NCBI RefSeq assembly: GCF_003012735.1
Contig: NZ_PXYI01000004.1
Location: forward strand, 310,001-374,000
Source: Allosphingosinicella deserti
GTDB taxonomy: Bacteria; Pseudomonadota; Alphaproteobacteria; Sphingomonadales; Sphingomonadaceae
Direction: 5' to 3'
DNA: 64,000 nt
Shown one piece after another: positions 1 to 8,670 of this stretch. The translations under genes were made by a program, and so were the position numbers. The stretch's first letter is position 1, and each line of letters starts with the position of its first letter. The notes beneath the pieces are model-generated. The model ran no database searches, was not told the DNA's origin, and was given only the letters and a program-made list of their open reading frames with translations.

Positions 1-308
1 CAATCACCCGAGTGGCGCCTGCCATACCCCAGCTCCCCGATTTGCTCTGCAAATACGCGCGACTACGCGAAAGGTTCATCCTTCTCTCGCGGCTCCGGGA
101 TACGATAGCTGACTTCCAGATCGGTGATCCGACATCCATCTGTGCACGGAGCGGCTGCGGTGCTTGAGGCCGTGCTCTCCCTCTCGTCGGTGAACCGAGT
201 TGAGCATTATGTCGTCGGAGCCTCAATGTCCCCGGAGCTTCAAAGCTCCCGGCCACATTCCATTGGCCTTCCGAACCGACCGGCCGCTCAGCGACGAGGC
301 CTTCAAGG

Positions 309-512
309 CTAAGCTGCAGACGATCCCATCGAATACGCCATCGAGATGGACCAGGCGACCTGCGCAAGGGGGAGCATGATTCCGATGCAGGAGAGGGTGC
401 CCCACGCCGCAAAGCCGAAGCGGCGTGACCGGAGATCGCCGACAGTTTTGACTGCCAGATAGGCAAGCGCAGTAAGCGTGGGCAGCAAAGCGGCGTAGAG
501 CATGGGCCTCAT
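309..512 (-). CDS. possible small two-helix membrane protein
   Basis: A 67-residue reading frame starting at an ATG at 512. It has two hydrophobic stretches (about residues 3-20 and 32-50) separated by a short basic loop, a pattern typical of a small inner-membrane protein. I do not recognise the family. The frame also stays open upstream towards the repeat at 616, so it could be the remnant of a longer gene cut by that element. There is no strong ribosome-binding site. Low confidence. The first 308 bases of the window hold nothing else I can assign. Confidence 0.28.
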   Translation of the reverse strand: MRPMLYAALLPTLTALAYLAVKTVGDLRSRRFGFAAWGTLSCIGIMLPLAQVAWSISMAYSMGSSAA

Positions 513-615
513 TTCGATGAGAGGCTCGGAGAGCCTCTGCGGTTCCTGAAGTCGAGTCAGGGCCCATATTGGCGTATGCGAGACAGGAACGCCATATGGT
601 GCTAAGCTATTGAGC

Positions 616-754
616 TTCCGGTGACAGTGCATCATCTCGGCACCCGACGCTCTATGCATGCCTGATCGCTTGAAGGTCGCCGCCGCTATGTTCCCGGAAA
701 CGCAATTAGTGCACTGTTGTCACCGGAACCTCAATTGATGCACTGTCACCGGAA
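616..754. mobile_element. terminal-repeat element, copy 1 (MITE-like or insertion-sequence ends)
   Basis: The segment is bounded by a perfect 15-bp inverted repeat, TTCCGGTGACAGTGC at 616-630 and its complement at 740-754. A third copy of the core TCACCGGAA lies just inside the right end, near 720-728. Most of the sequence recurs at 2882-3016 with many identical stretches, for example the run GCTTGAAGGTCGCCGCCGCT. Repeated core sites at one end resemble the multiple transposase-binding sites of IS21-type elements, but no transposase is present, so this is either a non-autonomous element or fused ends left by deletion. The family assignment is inference. Confidence 0.6.
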
Positions 755-1016
755 CCGATCCGATCGCCATTACGGCGGTCCGGAAGAAGGAGGCTGGTGG
801 TACGATTGCGGCACTTTCGTTCGCGTGCTCGGCTTCCACCTTGACGAAGATCGAGCGAACCAGCTCGCAGCTTGCGCCAATCGGCTCCTCGAGGTGGTCC
901 AGCGCCGGCGCCGCCAGGTTGACTCCGTTCTCTACGACGGCGGCCGCCACCGTGTGATCGCCTTCAACGGGTTGCCGCCCGCGCAATTCCCCACCGAGCG
1001 CCCGCACTACGAGTGA
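738..1016 (+). CDS. conserved hypothetical protein, N-terminus formed by repeat
   Basis: About 92 residues. From residue about 14 the sequence reads as a well-formed globular protein with the block YGGPEEGGWWYD, then a hydrophilic helix and a C-terminus ending in RPHYE. From memory, this block belongs to an uncharacterised family found in phages and plasmids; I could not check it. The first residues are encoded by the right inverted repeat of the element at 616-754, so the original start was probably lost and the gene may be broken. Its place among recombinase and transposase remnants fits an accessory origin. Confidence 0.4.
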   Translation: MHCHRNRSDRHYGGPEEGGWWYDCGTFVRVLGFHLDEDRANQLAACANRLLEVVQRRRRQVDSVLYDGGRHRVIAFNGLPPAQFPTERPHYE

Positions 1017-1057
1017 AGAGGCGCCGCCACCACCATCATCCTTGAGAGGACCCTTCA

Positions 1058-1378
1058 ATGCCGAAGCTGCGTCCCGCCACCTTTCGTCAGAGAATGGCCC
1101 TCAGATCTGCGATCTCGCTCCTGAAAGCCGCCGCGGAGTTCACTGCCTTTGCAGGCAGCCCGAAGACCACGGCCCGCATTCGGTCTGCCCTGAAGAGCGC
1201 CGGCGGCGCCGAACGTCACATGGACCGCAGGCTGCTGGGCCACACGGAGCATAGACTGGAAGGCGGGTTGTGTGACACACTGAGGATCGATGACGAAGAG
1301 ATCCTGCTTTGTCACGTGAACGGACGTATATGTGACAACCCAGATCGGTTACGCCCGGGTGTCCAAGGCAGACGGTAG
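1058..1378 (+). CDS. hypothetical protein of the accessory patch
   Basis: A 106-residue frame beginning MPKLRPATFRQ, preceded by a GAGAGGAC ribosome-binding site about 9 bases upstream. The first 65 residues are basic and alanine-rich, with helix-like spacing. The last 40 residues run over a junction with the recombinase fragment at 1332 and look unrelated, so the true protein was probably longer or different at its C-terminus. No domain is recognised. It lies 41 bases after the previous hypothetical gene in the same direction, as if both came in together. Confidence 0.33.
   Translation: MPKLRPATFRQRMALRSAISLLKAAAEFTAFAGSPKTTARIRSALKSAGGAERHMDRRLLGHTEHRLEGGLCDTLRIDDEEILLCHVNGRICDNPDRLRPGVQGRR
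1332..1376 (+). pseudogene. 5' fragment of Tn3-type serine recombinase (resolvase)
   Basis: From a GTG at 1332 the frame reads VTTQIGYARVSKADGSQ, the hallmark start of resolvase/invertase serine recombinases. In that family the serine of the ARVS block is the catalytic nucleophile. After about 16 residues the similarity ends and the frame continues as unrelated sequence, so only the first few per cent of the usual 185-200 residue gene remains. It marks a recombination junction just upstream of the RTX-like gene. Confidence 0.6.
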
Positions 1379-1500
1379 CCAGGTCCATGCCTGGCGCCGC
1401 AGCGGTGGGCGAGTGGGGCGGTCCGTGGGCTGATGTCAGCCATGATACTGATTAAGCTTCCGTAGGTTGGCTTTGTGCAACATGGTAAGAAGGAACGGCC

Positions 1501-2685
1501 ATGAAGTTTCTCGGACGGAATGCGGATTTTAGGCTGCATATGGAACGCGCTGGACTCGCCTATAGCGGTACCGATCCAGTAATTACCGGCACACCTGCCG
1601 ATGACCATCTAACAGGCATCTCAACCACCTCTGCCCAGGTACTGCGAGGCTTGGCTGGCGACGATTATCTGGCCTTGCCCGAGAACTTCGGCGGGGATGC
1701 GTACGGATCTTCTGGCGACGACGAACTGCATGGCGCAGATTTCAGTAACTTCAGTGGGCCGATAACCAATCGGCTTTTCGGTGAAGCAGGCAACGACTTG
1801 CTCTTTGGTGGCAATGCAAACGCCTACGCTGTGGTTAGAAACGAAATGGATGGTGGCTCGGGGAACGACACGCTTCAGGGCGGCGGGCGAACAACGGCTT
1901 ACGCAAATGTGACCAACGTAATGCACGGTGGCGCAGGCGAAGACCGCATCCTCGGTGCTGATGGCGCCACGAACCAAGCGTTTGGCGACGCCGGCAGTGA
2001 CGTAATCACGGGCGGCAACACCTATGGCGGTACCGGAAGCCCCTTCGACGCCGTGAATGATCTACACGGCGGCGCGGGTGACGACACTATCACAGGCGGG
2101 GGCGGGAATGGCCGCAGCACAGCGACAAACACGATCAACGGCGATGCAGGAAATGATACGCTGACTGGCGGCAGCGCTGATCCGTTCAATAGTGTATCGA
2201 ACACGATTCTTGGTGGCGCTGGTAACGACCTCATCAAGGGCGGTAGTGCTTCGGGGCCAGCCGGGGTGACTAATGACCTAGATGGCGGTGCAGGCAACGA
2301 CAGGCTTGTTGGGGGTGACAGCGACGACGTAGCTACTGTCAGGAACACGTTGCATGGCGGCGCAGGTAACGACGTCCTAGTAGCGGGTTCGAACGGTGGG
2401 GAGCTTTTCAGTCCAAGCGCCGGCAATTTCGACGATCTGTGGGGCGGGGCCGGCAATGACACTTTTGTATTCCGGCCGTTCAATCATCACGACACAATCC
2501 ACGATTTTGCTCACGGCAAGGATCTAATCGATCTCACCGCATTCACTCAGTACGATGAACTAAGTGACCTGAACATCACCTCTAACGCAGGCAACAGCAT
2601 CATTGATTTCGGAAACGGCAACGAGGTCACTTTGCTTGGGGTGAGTTCGTTGAACGCTAACGACTTCGTCTTTTTCCACCTCTGA
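1501..2685 (+). CDS. RTX-type calcium-binding repeat protein
   Basis: The protein has 394 residues, with an AAGAAGGA ribosome-binding site about 7 bases before the ATG. About ten nonapeptide-like blocks of the form GGAGNDxLxGG span residues about 95-320. Many sit in a longer unit of about 26 residues in which V(T/R/S)Nxxx precedes GGAGND. Such repeats form calcium-binding beta-rolls in type I-secreted proteins. The last 75 residues (from FVFRPFNHHDTIHDF) resemble the usual C-terminal beta-roll cap and secretion signal. No catalytic domain is visible, so a surface or secreted structural role is the best guess. Base composition is clearly less GC-rich than neighbouring chromosomal genes, and the gene is flanked by the two copies of the terminal-repeat element, which suggests acquisition. 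No type I secretion genes are in the window. Confidence 0.85.
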   Translation: MKFLGRNADFRLHMERAGLAYSGTDPVITGTPADDHLTGISTTSAQVLRGLAGDDYLALPENFGGDAYGSSGDDELHGADFSNFSGPITNRLFGEAGNDLLFGGNANAYAVVRNEMDGGSGNDTLQGGGRTTAYANVTNVMHGGAGEDRILGADGATNQAFGDAGSDVITGGNTYGGTGSPFDAVNDLHGGAGDDTITGGGGNGRSTATNTINGDAGNDTLTGGSADPFNSVSNTILGGAGNDLIKGGSASGPAGVTNDLDGGAGNDRLVGGDSDDVATVRNTLHGGAGNDVLVAGSNGGELFSPSAGNFDDLWGGAGNDTFVFRPFNHHDTIHDFAHGKDLIDLTAFTQYDELSDLNITSNAGNSIIDFGNGNEVTLLGVSSLNANDFVFFHL

Positions 2686-2798
2686 TCTCCTCCGCTTTCG
2701 CCGGCGTAATGTTGTTAAGAGCGCGTTTGAGAAGGATTCCCAAAGCGGCTTTAGTGTGATTCATAGGTTGTCGGACCAACGAAGCGAGCCGACGCCCG

Positions 2799-2881
2799 AT
2801 GCCGAAGAGGAGGCCGCCTGCGAGGCGGCGCTACGAGACCCAACTGACCGACGTACAGTGGGAGGTGATCGCGCCGAGGAT
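2799..2881 (+). pseudogene. 5' fragment of IS5-family transposase
   Basis: From an ATG at 2799 the frame reads MPKRRPPARRRYETQLTD and then VQWEVIAPRIP. The block LTDxQWxxIAP is the typical N-terminal start of IS5/IS427-group transposases (the DUF4096-like region). The reading frame runs straight into the second terminal-repeat element at 2882, so only about 27 residues survive. This is direct evidence that the patch was built by insertions and deletions. Confidence 0.65.
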
Positions 2882-3016
2882 ACCGGTGACAGTGCATGAT
2901 TTCGACACCCGACGATCCATGCATGGCATGAGCGCTTGAAGGTCGCCGCCGCTATCTTCCAGGGGAATCCAATCAGTACACTGTCACCGGAACTCGTCCT
3001 GTCACCGGAACTCGTC
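2882..3016. mobile_element. terminal-repeat element, copy 2, with tandem 18-bp end repeat
   Basis: This is a second copy of the element at 616-754. It starts ACCGGTGACAGTGCAT (2882-2897) and ends with the complementary ACACTGTCACCGG. At the right end an 18-bp unit, CTGTCACCGGAACTCGTC, occurs twice in tandem (2981-2998 and 2999-3016). The interior shares the block GCTTGAAGGTCGCCGCCGCTAT with copy 1. Both copies have the same orientation, so they form direct repeats of about 2.3 kb spacing around the RTX-like gene. The rest of 2686-3236 holds no gene I can support. Confidence 0.6.
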
Positions 3017-3236
3017 CGACGCCAAAGAAGAGCAGCCCGGTACCGGTACACCGGTATCGGTAAAACAGCCTCCTGTAGCCCATTCGCAGGATTCATCGAC
3101 CGGGCCAGCGGACATGACGAGCCGCTCGTCTTCCACCGCCGATACGGGCTTTCGTCCCGGTCCGGCACTCCGGCGCGCGCGGCCGCGTTGGGGCTTGCAG
3201 CGCCACCGGGCGTGATCAACGCCAGGAGACAGTTTC

Positions 3237-4268
3237 GTGCGCATCAGGCTCAAGCCGATAGACCAACAGACGATCGTCATCACCGGGGCGAGCAGCGGCA
3301 ACGGCCTCGCAGCGGCGCTGGAGGCGGCCCGCCGCGGCGCTGCCGTGGTGCTGGTGGCGCGGAACGGCAAGAGCCTGGAGCGGATCGAGCGCGACATCGT
3401 CGCTTCGGGCGGCCGGGCGACGAGCGTCGCGGTCGACGTCGCCTCGCGCGGCGCGGCGGAGGAGATCGTCGCCAAGGCAGTCGCTGACTTCGGAGGCTTC
3501 GACAGCTGGGTGAACAATGCCGCCGCGGGGGTCTACGGAACGCTTGAGCAGGTTCCGGTGGAGGACCATGAGCGGATCTTCGCGGTCAATTATTTCGGCA
3601 CCCTCTATGCCTGCCTCGCGGCCGCACGGCACCTCAAGGAGAGGGGCGGCGGGGCGATCGTCAATGTCGGCTCGATCCTGGGCGACAGGGCGATCATCCA
3701 GCAGGGTCCGTATTCCGCCAGCAAGCACGCCATCCAGGGGCTCACGGACACGCTGCGGATGGAGCTCGAGCATCAGGGCGCCGGGATCTCCGTGACCCTG
3801 GTCAAGCCGGGCGGCTGCGGCACGCCGTATCCCGAGCATGCCCGCAACTACATGGACAACCCGCCGCGGATCCCGCAGCCGCTCTATCACCCGGATATCA
3901 TCGCCGATGCGATCCTGTTTGCGTGCACGCACCGCAAGCGGTCGATCTATGTCGGCGGGGGCGGGGTCGCCGCGTCGCTCGTCGGCCAGCTCGCGCCGCG
4001 GATTACCGACCTGGTGATGGAGGCGATCGGCACGCGCATGCAGCAGGAACCGGGCGACGCCGGCGATCCGGCGATGCGGGACAATCTTTATCGGCCGAAG
4101 GCCGATGGCGAGGTAAGCGGCACGCAGAAGAACTGGGTGCGGAGGTCGAGCGTCGCGGTGGCGCTGCAGAAGCCCTCGCGCGGGATGTGGCTTGGGGCTG
4201 CGGCAGCGATCGGAGCCGCCGCCTTGGTCGCCGCTCGGATCGGGAAGGCGGGCGAAGCCGAACGGTAA
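3237..4268 (+). CDS. short-chain dehydrogenase/reductase with C-terminal hydrophobic tail
   Basis: An NAD(P)-dependent SDR oxidoreductase of 343 residues. The cofactor motif TGASSGNG is at residues 16-23 (the family usually has GxG or GIG; here Asn replaces Ile), NNAAAG is at 93-98, the catalytic Ser is about 146 (NVGSILG), and Tyr159 and Lys163 lie in YSASK. The core ends near residue 230. The extension of about 110 residues finishes in a hydrophobic segment (about 318-335) that could anchor the protein in the membrane. The substrate is unknown. The GTG start is chosen because CAGGAGA lies about 8 bases upstream. It stands alone between a mobile patch and degenerate sequence. Confidence 0.85.
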   Translation: MRIRLKPIDQQTIVITGASSGNGLAAALEAARRGAAVVLVARNGKSLERIERDIVASGGRATSVAVDVASRGAAEEIVAKAVADFGGFDSWVNNAAAGVYGTLEQVPVEDHERIFAVNYFGTLYACLAAARHLKERGGGAIVNVGSILGDRAIIQQGPYSASKHAIQGLTDTLRMELEHQGAGISVTLVKPGGCGTPYPEHARNYMDNPPRIPQPLYHPDIIADAILFACTHRKRSIYVGGGGVAASLVGQLAPRITDLVMEAIGTRMQQEPGDAGDPAMRDNLYRPKADGEVSGTQKNWVRRSSVAVALQKPSRGMWLGAAAAIGAAALVAARIGKAGEAER

Positions 4269-4913
4269 CCGCCGGCGGGGCGTTTAGGGCATGATAGCAA
4301 ATTCGCTCATTAGAATCCGGTATCCATCGGATGTACAATCGGTTCTCTTCCGGGACACCGTGCTCTCCTCCGTCTGTACCCGGCCGACGTGAGCCGAGTT
4401 TGAGTATTTCCGCTGAACTACATGTCCTCCGGCTTTCAGGGCCATGGAAGACGAATCGTTGACCAGGACCGTGGTTCTCCGTCATTTTGCCAGCTGAGCC
4501 GCGGTCGGTAACGCCGTACAGTCCAGGGTGCGCTTCGGCGCCGGCATTGGACGCCGCGGACTTCATCCGTTTGCGAGCTTCACGGTCGCTTCTCAGAGTT
4601 GGTGTAGCAGCCGCATTCTGCGAGAGGCGGGGCCACTATCAACTCCTCATGGGGACCGTCACCGAACCGCGTAAATCATCCGCTGGGCAAGTCGTGGGTC
4701 ATTTGTAGAGCCCGAACCTCCAGTGGCGCAGCGAACAGCTCCCTTCATCATCCTAACCCGAGGATGGCCGCTGCGGGTCTCTCCTCCCGGATGATGGTTG
4801 AGGGTCTAACCCCGGCGGACTCCGATTGCCCGCATCGTCTCAGATTGGCGGGTCCAGAGCCACTGCCAAAGATCCAGCGCCGTGTCAGCGACCGTGCCAG
4901 CGCACGCCTCGCC
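4269..4913. other. non-coding stretch, no gene supported
   Basis: About 645 bases between the SDR gene and the frameshifted NTF2-like gene. Only short frames without recognisable content are present. A degenerate stretch around 4358-4440 shares short blocks (CCGTGCTCTCC, CCGAGTT, ATGTC-CCGG) with 172-240, hinting at an old duplicated sequence, but the match is weak. Confidence 0.4.
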
Positions 4914-5367
4914 TCACCGGGCGATGCGCTCGATATCGACGATGTTGGTGATCAGCCCGTTCTCGACTTGATAAGCGGTAATCTCGTCTACCGTCTTGCC
5001 GCCGGCGAGGCCGGTGACGCGATCATGTACGACGACCTTGTCGCCGAGGGTCATGCGCGCGAGCGTCTCGACATGCAGATCGGGGTTGGCGGCAAAGGAT
5101 TTGGCATAAGCCTGCGGGTTGTGGGCGAGCCCTTCCGACGCCAGCTCGCCGGGGAAGCGACTTGCGAATTGCGGGATGGTAGAGGCCGAGGAAGCGCTCC
5201 GGATCTCCCTGGTTGGCCGGGTTCGTAGAGGGCCTCACCACGGCCTCTGGCGCAGGCGGCGATTGCGCAGAGGCAGAGCCTGCGCACACAAGCATGAACA
5301 CTGCAGCGGCCGTCCAAAATCGCGTGTCACCGAATCCAGCGATTGTATTGCAAACGAACATAAGCAA
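4914..5367 (-). pseudogene. frameshifted NTF2/SnoaL-like secreted protein
   Basis: The first part, from the ATG at 5367, encodes a signal peptide (hydrophobic core around WTAAAVFMLVCAG, cleavage after SASA) and then GDPERFLGLYHPAIRK. After about residue 70 the frame must shift to continue sensibly as RFPGELASEGLAHNP and on to VENGLITNIVDIERIAR before a stop at 4914. The C-terminal portion, with VVVHDRVTGL and the final hydrophobic strand, is typical of NTF2/SnoaL-like folds such as steroid isomerase-like proteins. The shift lies near 5155-5163. It may be a genuine inactivating indel or a sequencing error; otherwise the protein would be about 150 residues. Confidence 0.62.
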
Positions 5368-5405
5368 GTTGTTCGAGGAACAGGGAGCAGCGGGGCGGGT
5401 TCTGG

Positions 5406-6212
5406 GTGCGGAAACATGGAAATGGTAGAGGTGCGCTCAGCCTCGGGCGGCCCATCGATCGGGCTGCATCCCCGCGTTTCTGCCCGGATCGACGTTCCGC
5501 GCTCGCGGCGATACCCGGCATTGTCGCTGGGGCAATGCTGGGGGGATGCGATATCCTGTTTCCTGCGCGCGACAGCCTCCGATATCGTGTCCGGCTCGAG
5601 GTCGAGACCCCGTCGGGTCTGAGGCAGGGCTCTTCGGTGCTGGAGAGCCGCAACATAAGCGGAGCGACCGGTCTCCTGCGATCTTTCCAATATCCAAGCT
5701 CGGACTGCTATGGCGAGGCCGCCATTGTGGATCTGGGAGGAGGGAAACAGCTCTTTGCCGTCCGCGAGGATGCCTACAGCTCAAGGCAGATCTACGAGAT
5801 GGTTCAGCGCATGCTGGCCTACCCTCCGGATGAGCTGCATCCACCTTTGCCATCCAGTCCTCGGCGCGGCAATTGGCAGGTCGCCTACCCGGAGGCGCGC
5901 AAAGCCGAAACGCGGGCGGAGATTCACCGGCGGGACTACCCGCTGCTCGTGTCCTTTCGGGATCGTCGCGATCCGGGCACGATCTATGAAGTCGATCCGG
6001 ACGATCTCTCCTCTGCCTTTGGCGCAGGGCACAGGCTCCGTCGAATAATCGTGCAAGTGACGTCCGATCCGCTGACGGACGGTCCGGTCCTCGATGCGCT
6101 GCCATGGCTGCGTGATGTGAGGGGGTCAATCAACCCGCTGCTTTCCCAAAGCTCCGCCAATCCCGTTGCCAGGCTTGGTAGGCACGCGTTCAGATATATG
6201 GACGACGCTTGA
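5406..6212 (+). CDS. putative lipoprotein of unknown function
   Basis: A 268-residue frame with a GTG start. A basic stretch (DRRS) is followed by a hydrophobic segment and the lipobox-like MLGGC at about residues 44-48, so export and lipid attachment are likely if the start is right. The mature part contains SLRYRVRLEVETPSGL and a long acidic and polar region with no catalytic motif I recognise. The start is uncertain: the signal would have an unusually long, polar N-region, and a later non-canonical start is possible. It is divergent from the frameshifted NTF2-like gene, with only 38 bases between them. Confidence 0.55.
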   Translation: MRKHGNGRGALSLGRPIDRAASPRFCPDRRSALAAIPGIVAGAMLGGCDILFPARDSLRYRVRLEVETPSGLRQGSSVLESRNISGATGLLRSFQYPSSDCYGEAAIVDLGGGKQLFAVREDAYSSRQIYEMVQRMLAYPPDELHPPLPSSPRRGNWQVAYPEARKAETRAEIHRRDYPLLVSFRDRRDPGTIYEVDPDDLSSAFGAGHRLRRIIVQVTSDPLTDGPVLDALPWLRDVRGSINPLLSQSSANPVARLGRHAFRYMDDA

Positions 6213-6857
6213 TGGCTCGGCTCCTCGCGCCCTCATCTCAGGTGGTTCCCATCATGTCACGGACGCTGGAGACCGCCCATGCCTGTGGTTTTCATAAGAC
6301 GCCGATCGGATCCTCTACCCGGAGGAGGCGGCGAGAAAATACGAAGCTTGCAGACGGTGATCCGGCATTCCTCTGGGACGGGGACACAAGACACCGGGCT
6401 TCTCGCCCACGGAGGAAGTGAGGGTTCTGGTGACGGTGCAGCAACTCGGTACCCCTTGAAACAACTTGCGGCGCACGCGGAGCTTATCGTTGTCACCGTG
6501 CTGACTGATCTCGAGAGCCGCCCGAACGAAACGATTGATGGTGATCTTAATCGATTTGGCTTTTCTTCTCTCACGCCGTCGGGTGCACGGCCACACTGAT
6601 TCCTGCATCTTGCAGAGGCACCAATCCCGTCCAGCGCTGGAGGTGGTTAGCCGAGACGCTGGCCGACGTACCGGGTAGCCGGTACTGTGCGCGACCCTGT
6701 CGCACATCAGTTCTTTCTATGTCAGAGGGCCTGGGCCAAACCAGCCGGAAAAATCATCGTCAAATGCAATGACGTGCCTGGACCATCTGAATTGTCGAGA
6801 CGAATTCAGGGGAGGAGACATGCCCGCTCGATGGGCGTTGCGCCCTTCGAGCCCTCC
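6213..6857. other. non-coding stretch, no gene supported
   Basis: About 645 bases with only short overlapping frames on both strands. A minus-strand frame (about 6315-6707) contains a basic stretch, RRERRKAKSIKITINRF, that looks protein-like, but it has no start signal or family I recognise. I annotate nothing here. Confidence 0.4.
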
Positions 6858-7328
6858 TTACACCGGAATCTCCGTTGTATACTTCACCTGCCGCAGCGCG
6901 AAATTGCTCGCCGCGTGGGCGACGCTGGGATGGGCGAGGACGCCGCGCATGACGAAGTGATCGTAATCGGCGACGTCCCTGACCGCGATGCGCAGCAGAT
7001 AATCCCATTCGCCCGACATCGCATAGCATTCGACGATCTCGGCGCGGGACTGGATGAAGTCCTCGAACTCGGCGCGGGCCTCGATCGTCTGGCGGGTCAT
7101 GCGGATCTGGCAGAGGACGTTGACGGCACGGCCTAGCGCCTCCGCGCTGGCGAGGCGGACCGAGCGGCCGAGGACGCCGTCTTTTTCGAGCTGGCGAACG
7201 CGGCGCCAGACCGAGGCGGCGGACGCGCCGACCTTTTCGGCGAGGGCGGCGTGGCTGAGCCCGGCGTCGCGCTGCAGCTCGCGGATGATTCGGCGGTCGC
7301 AGGCATCGAGTTGATCAGTCTGTTTCAT
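6858..7328 (-). CDS. Lrp/AsnC family transcriptional regulator
   Basis: The protein has 156 residues, the normal family length. An N-terminal helix-turn-helix (about residues 8-50, with CDRRIIRELQRDAGLSHAAL and VWRRVRQLEKDGVL) is followed by the RAM/AsnC ligand-binding domain, including EWDYLLRIAVRDVADYDHF. Members bind amino acids and control their metabolism. It is divergent from the aminotransferase-E1-E2 genes across 136 bases, so it most probably senses a branched-chain or aromatic amino acid and controls that operon as well as itself. The effector is not visible. Confidence 0.93.
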   Translation of the reverse strand: MKQTDQLDACDRRIIRELQRDAGLSHAALAEKVGASAASVWRRVRQLEKDGVLGRSVRLASAEALGRAVNVLCQIRMTRQTIEARAEFEDFIQSRAEIVECYAMSGEWDYLLRIAVRDVADYDHFVMRGVLAHPSVAHAASNFALRQVKYTTEIPV

Positions 7329-7464
7329 GACCGGGCAAGATAGCGCAACGTGCGTTTCAGAACCAGCCCAAGGCGCGCGACCTTAGATAAGCATTTTCAC
7401 CTGCGCCGACTTAAGCCTAAAGGCATGCCGGGCCTCCGCTGTGGGGGCATGGCAGGAGGGTAAA

Positions 7465-8670
7465 TTGGCGGACGCAGTCACCAACGTTGCGGCAGGTTTG
7501 TTCGACGGGCTGGAGGAGCAGAAATCGGATGCGCTTCTGCAGCTGATCGCGCTCTGCAACGCGGATCCGCGCGACGAGAAGATCGACGTCGGCGTCGGCG
7601 TCTACCGCGATGCGGCGGGCGGCACCCCCATCTTGCGCGCGGTGAAGGCCGCCGAGAAGATCCTGCTCGAGACCCAGGAGACCAAATCCTATCTCGGATC
7701 GGCGGGCGACGCGCGCTTCGTCGACCTGATCAAGCCGATCGTGTTCGGCGAGGCGGCAGCCTCGGACGAGCGCATCGTCGGCGTGCAGACCCCCGGCGGC
7801 TGCGGCGCGCTGCGGCTCGGCGCCGAGCTGATCGTCAAGGCCAATCCGAACGCGCGGATCTTCGTCGGACAGCCGACCTGGCCGAACCATCAGCCGCTGA
7901 TCGAATGCGCCGGCGTCGAGATGGTCAGCCATCCTTATTACGACCGCGCCACCCACGAGATCGCGTTCGACGCGATGATGGATGCGCTCGAGGGCGGCAA
8001 GGCCGGTGACCTCGTTCTGCTCCACGGTTCGTGCCACAATCCCACCGGCGCCGATCTCAGCCTCGACCAGTGGCGCGCGATCGCCGAGATCGTCGCACGC
8101 AAGGGCCTCGTGCCGTTCGTCGACATCGCCTATCAAGGGCTCGGCAACGGGCTGGAGGAAGATGCCGCGGGCACGCGGCTCGTGGTCGAAGCGGCCGATC
8201 AGGCGCTGATCGCGCAGAGCTGCGACAAGAATTTCGGTGTCTATCGCGACCGCGTCGGCAGCCTGTTCGTCAAGGCCTCCGACGCCAGCGGCGCCGGGGT
8301 GGTGATGGGCAATCTCTTGAGCCTCGCCCGCACGATGTGGTCGATGCCGCCCGATCATGGCGGCGCCGTCGTCCGCATCATCCTCGACGATCAAGGGCTG
8401 CGCGCCGACTGGCGGGCCGAGCTCGACGAGATGTGCGGCCGCATCCGCGCCATTCGCGCGCGGCTTGCCGGCTATGACGAGCGCCTGGCGTACATCAACG
8501 ATCAGAACGGCATGTTCTCGATGTTGCCGCTGACCAAGGACCAGGTGCTGGCGCTGCGCAAGGACAACGGCATCTACATGGCGGATTCCGCCCGCATCAA
8601 CGTCGTCGGCCTCTCGGACGAGAGCGTCGAAGGCTTCGCGCGGGCGGTGGTGGAGAAAATGGATGGCTGA
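7465..8670 (+). CDS. class I aromatic/aspartate aminotransferase
   Basis: A PLP-dependent aminotransferase of 401 residues, of the AspC/TyrB type. The phosphate- and PLP-binding blocks are clear: GGCGALR near residue 110, HNPTGAD for the ring, and the Schiff-base lysine at about residue 255 in SCDKNFGVYRDRVG. The frame is open from 7441, but I chose the TTG at 7465 because AGGAGGG lies 6-7 bases before it. The gene overlaps the E1 gene by 8 bases. In this context it probably removes the amino group from branched-chain or aromatic amino acids to feed the 2-oxo-acid dehydrogenase. The exact substrate cannot be read from the sequence. Confidence 0.9.
   Translation: MADAVTNVAAGLFDGLEEQKSDALLQLIALCNADPRDEKIDVGVGVYRDAAGGTPILRAVKAAEKILLETQETKSYLGSAGDARFVDLIKPIVFGEAAASDERIVGVQTPGGCGALRLGAELIVKANPNARIFVGQPTWPNHQPLIECAGVEMVSHPYYDRATHEIAFDAMMDALEGGKAGDLVLLHGSCHNPTGADLSLDQWRAIAEIVARKGLVPFVDIAYQGLGNGLEEDAAGTRLVVEAADQALIAQSCDKNFGVYRDRVGSLFVKASDASGAGVVMGNLLSLARTMWSMPPDHGGAVVRIILDDQGLRADWRAELDEMCGRIRAIRARLAGYDERLAYINDQNGMFSMLPLTKDQVLALRKDNGIYMADSARINVVGLSDESVEGFARAVVEKMDG

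Noticed and set aside
1-308. C-terminal end of a protein on the minus strand (about 48-180)
   Set aside because: A short open stretch ends in a plausible stop, but it has no start and no recognisable family.
172-4440. Short shared blocks between about 172-240 and 4358-4440
   Set aside because: Matches are brief and broken by indels; I cannot show common descent by eye, so no repeat is annotated.
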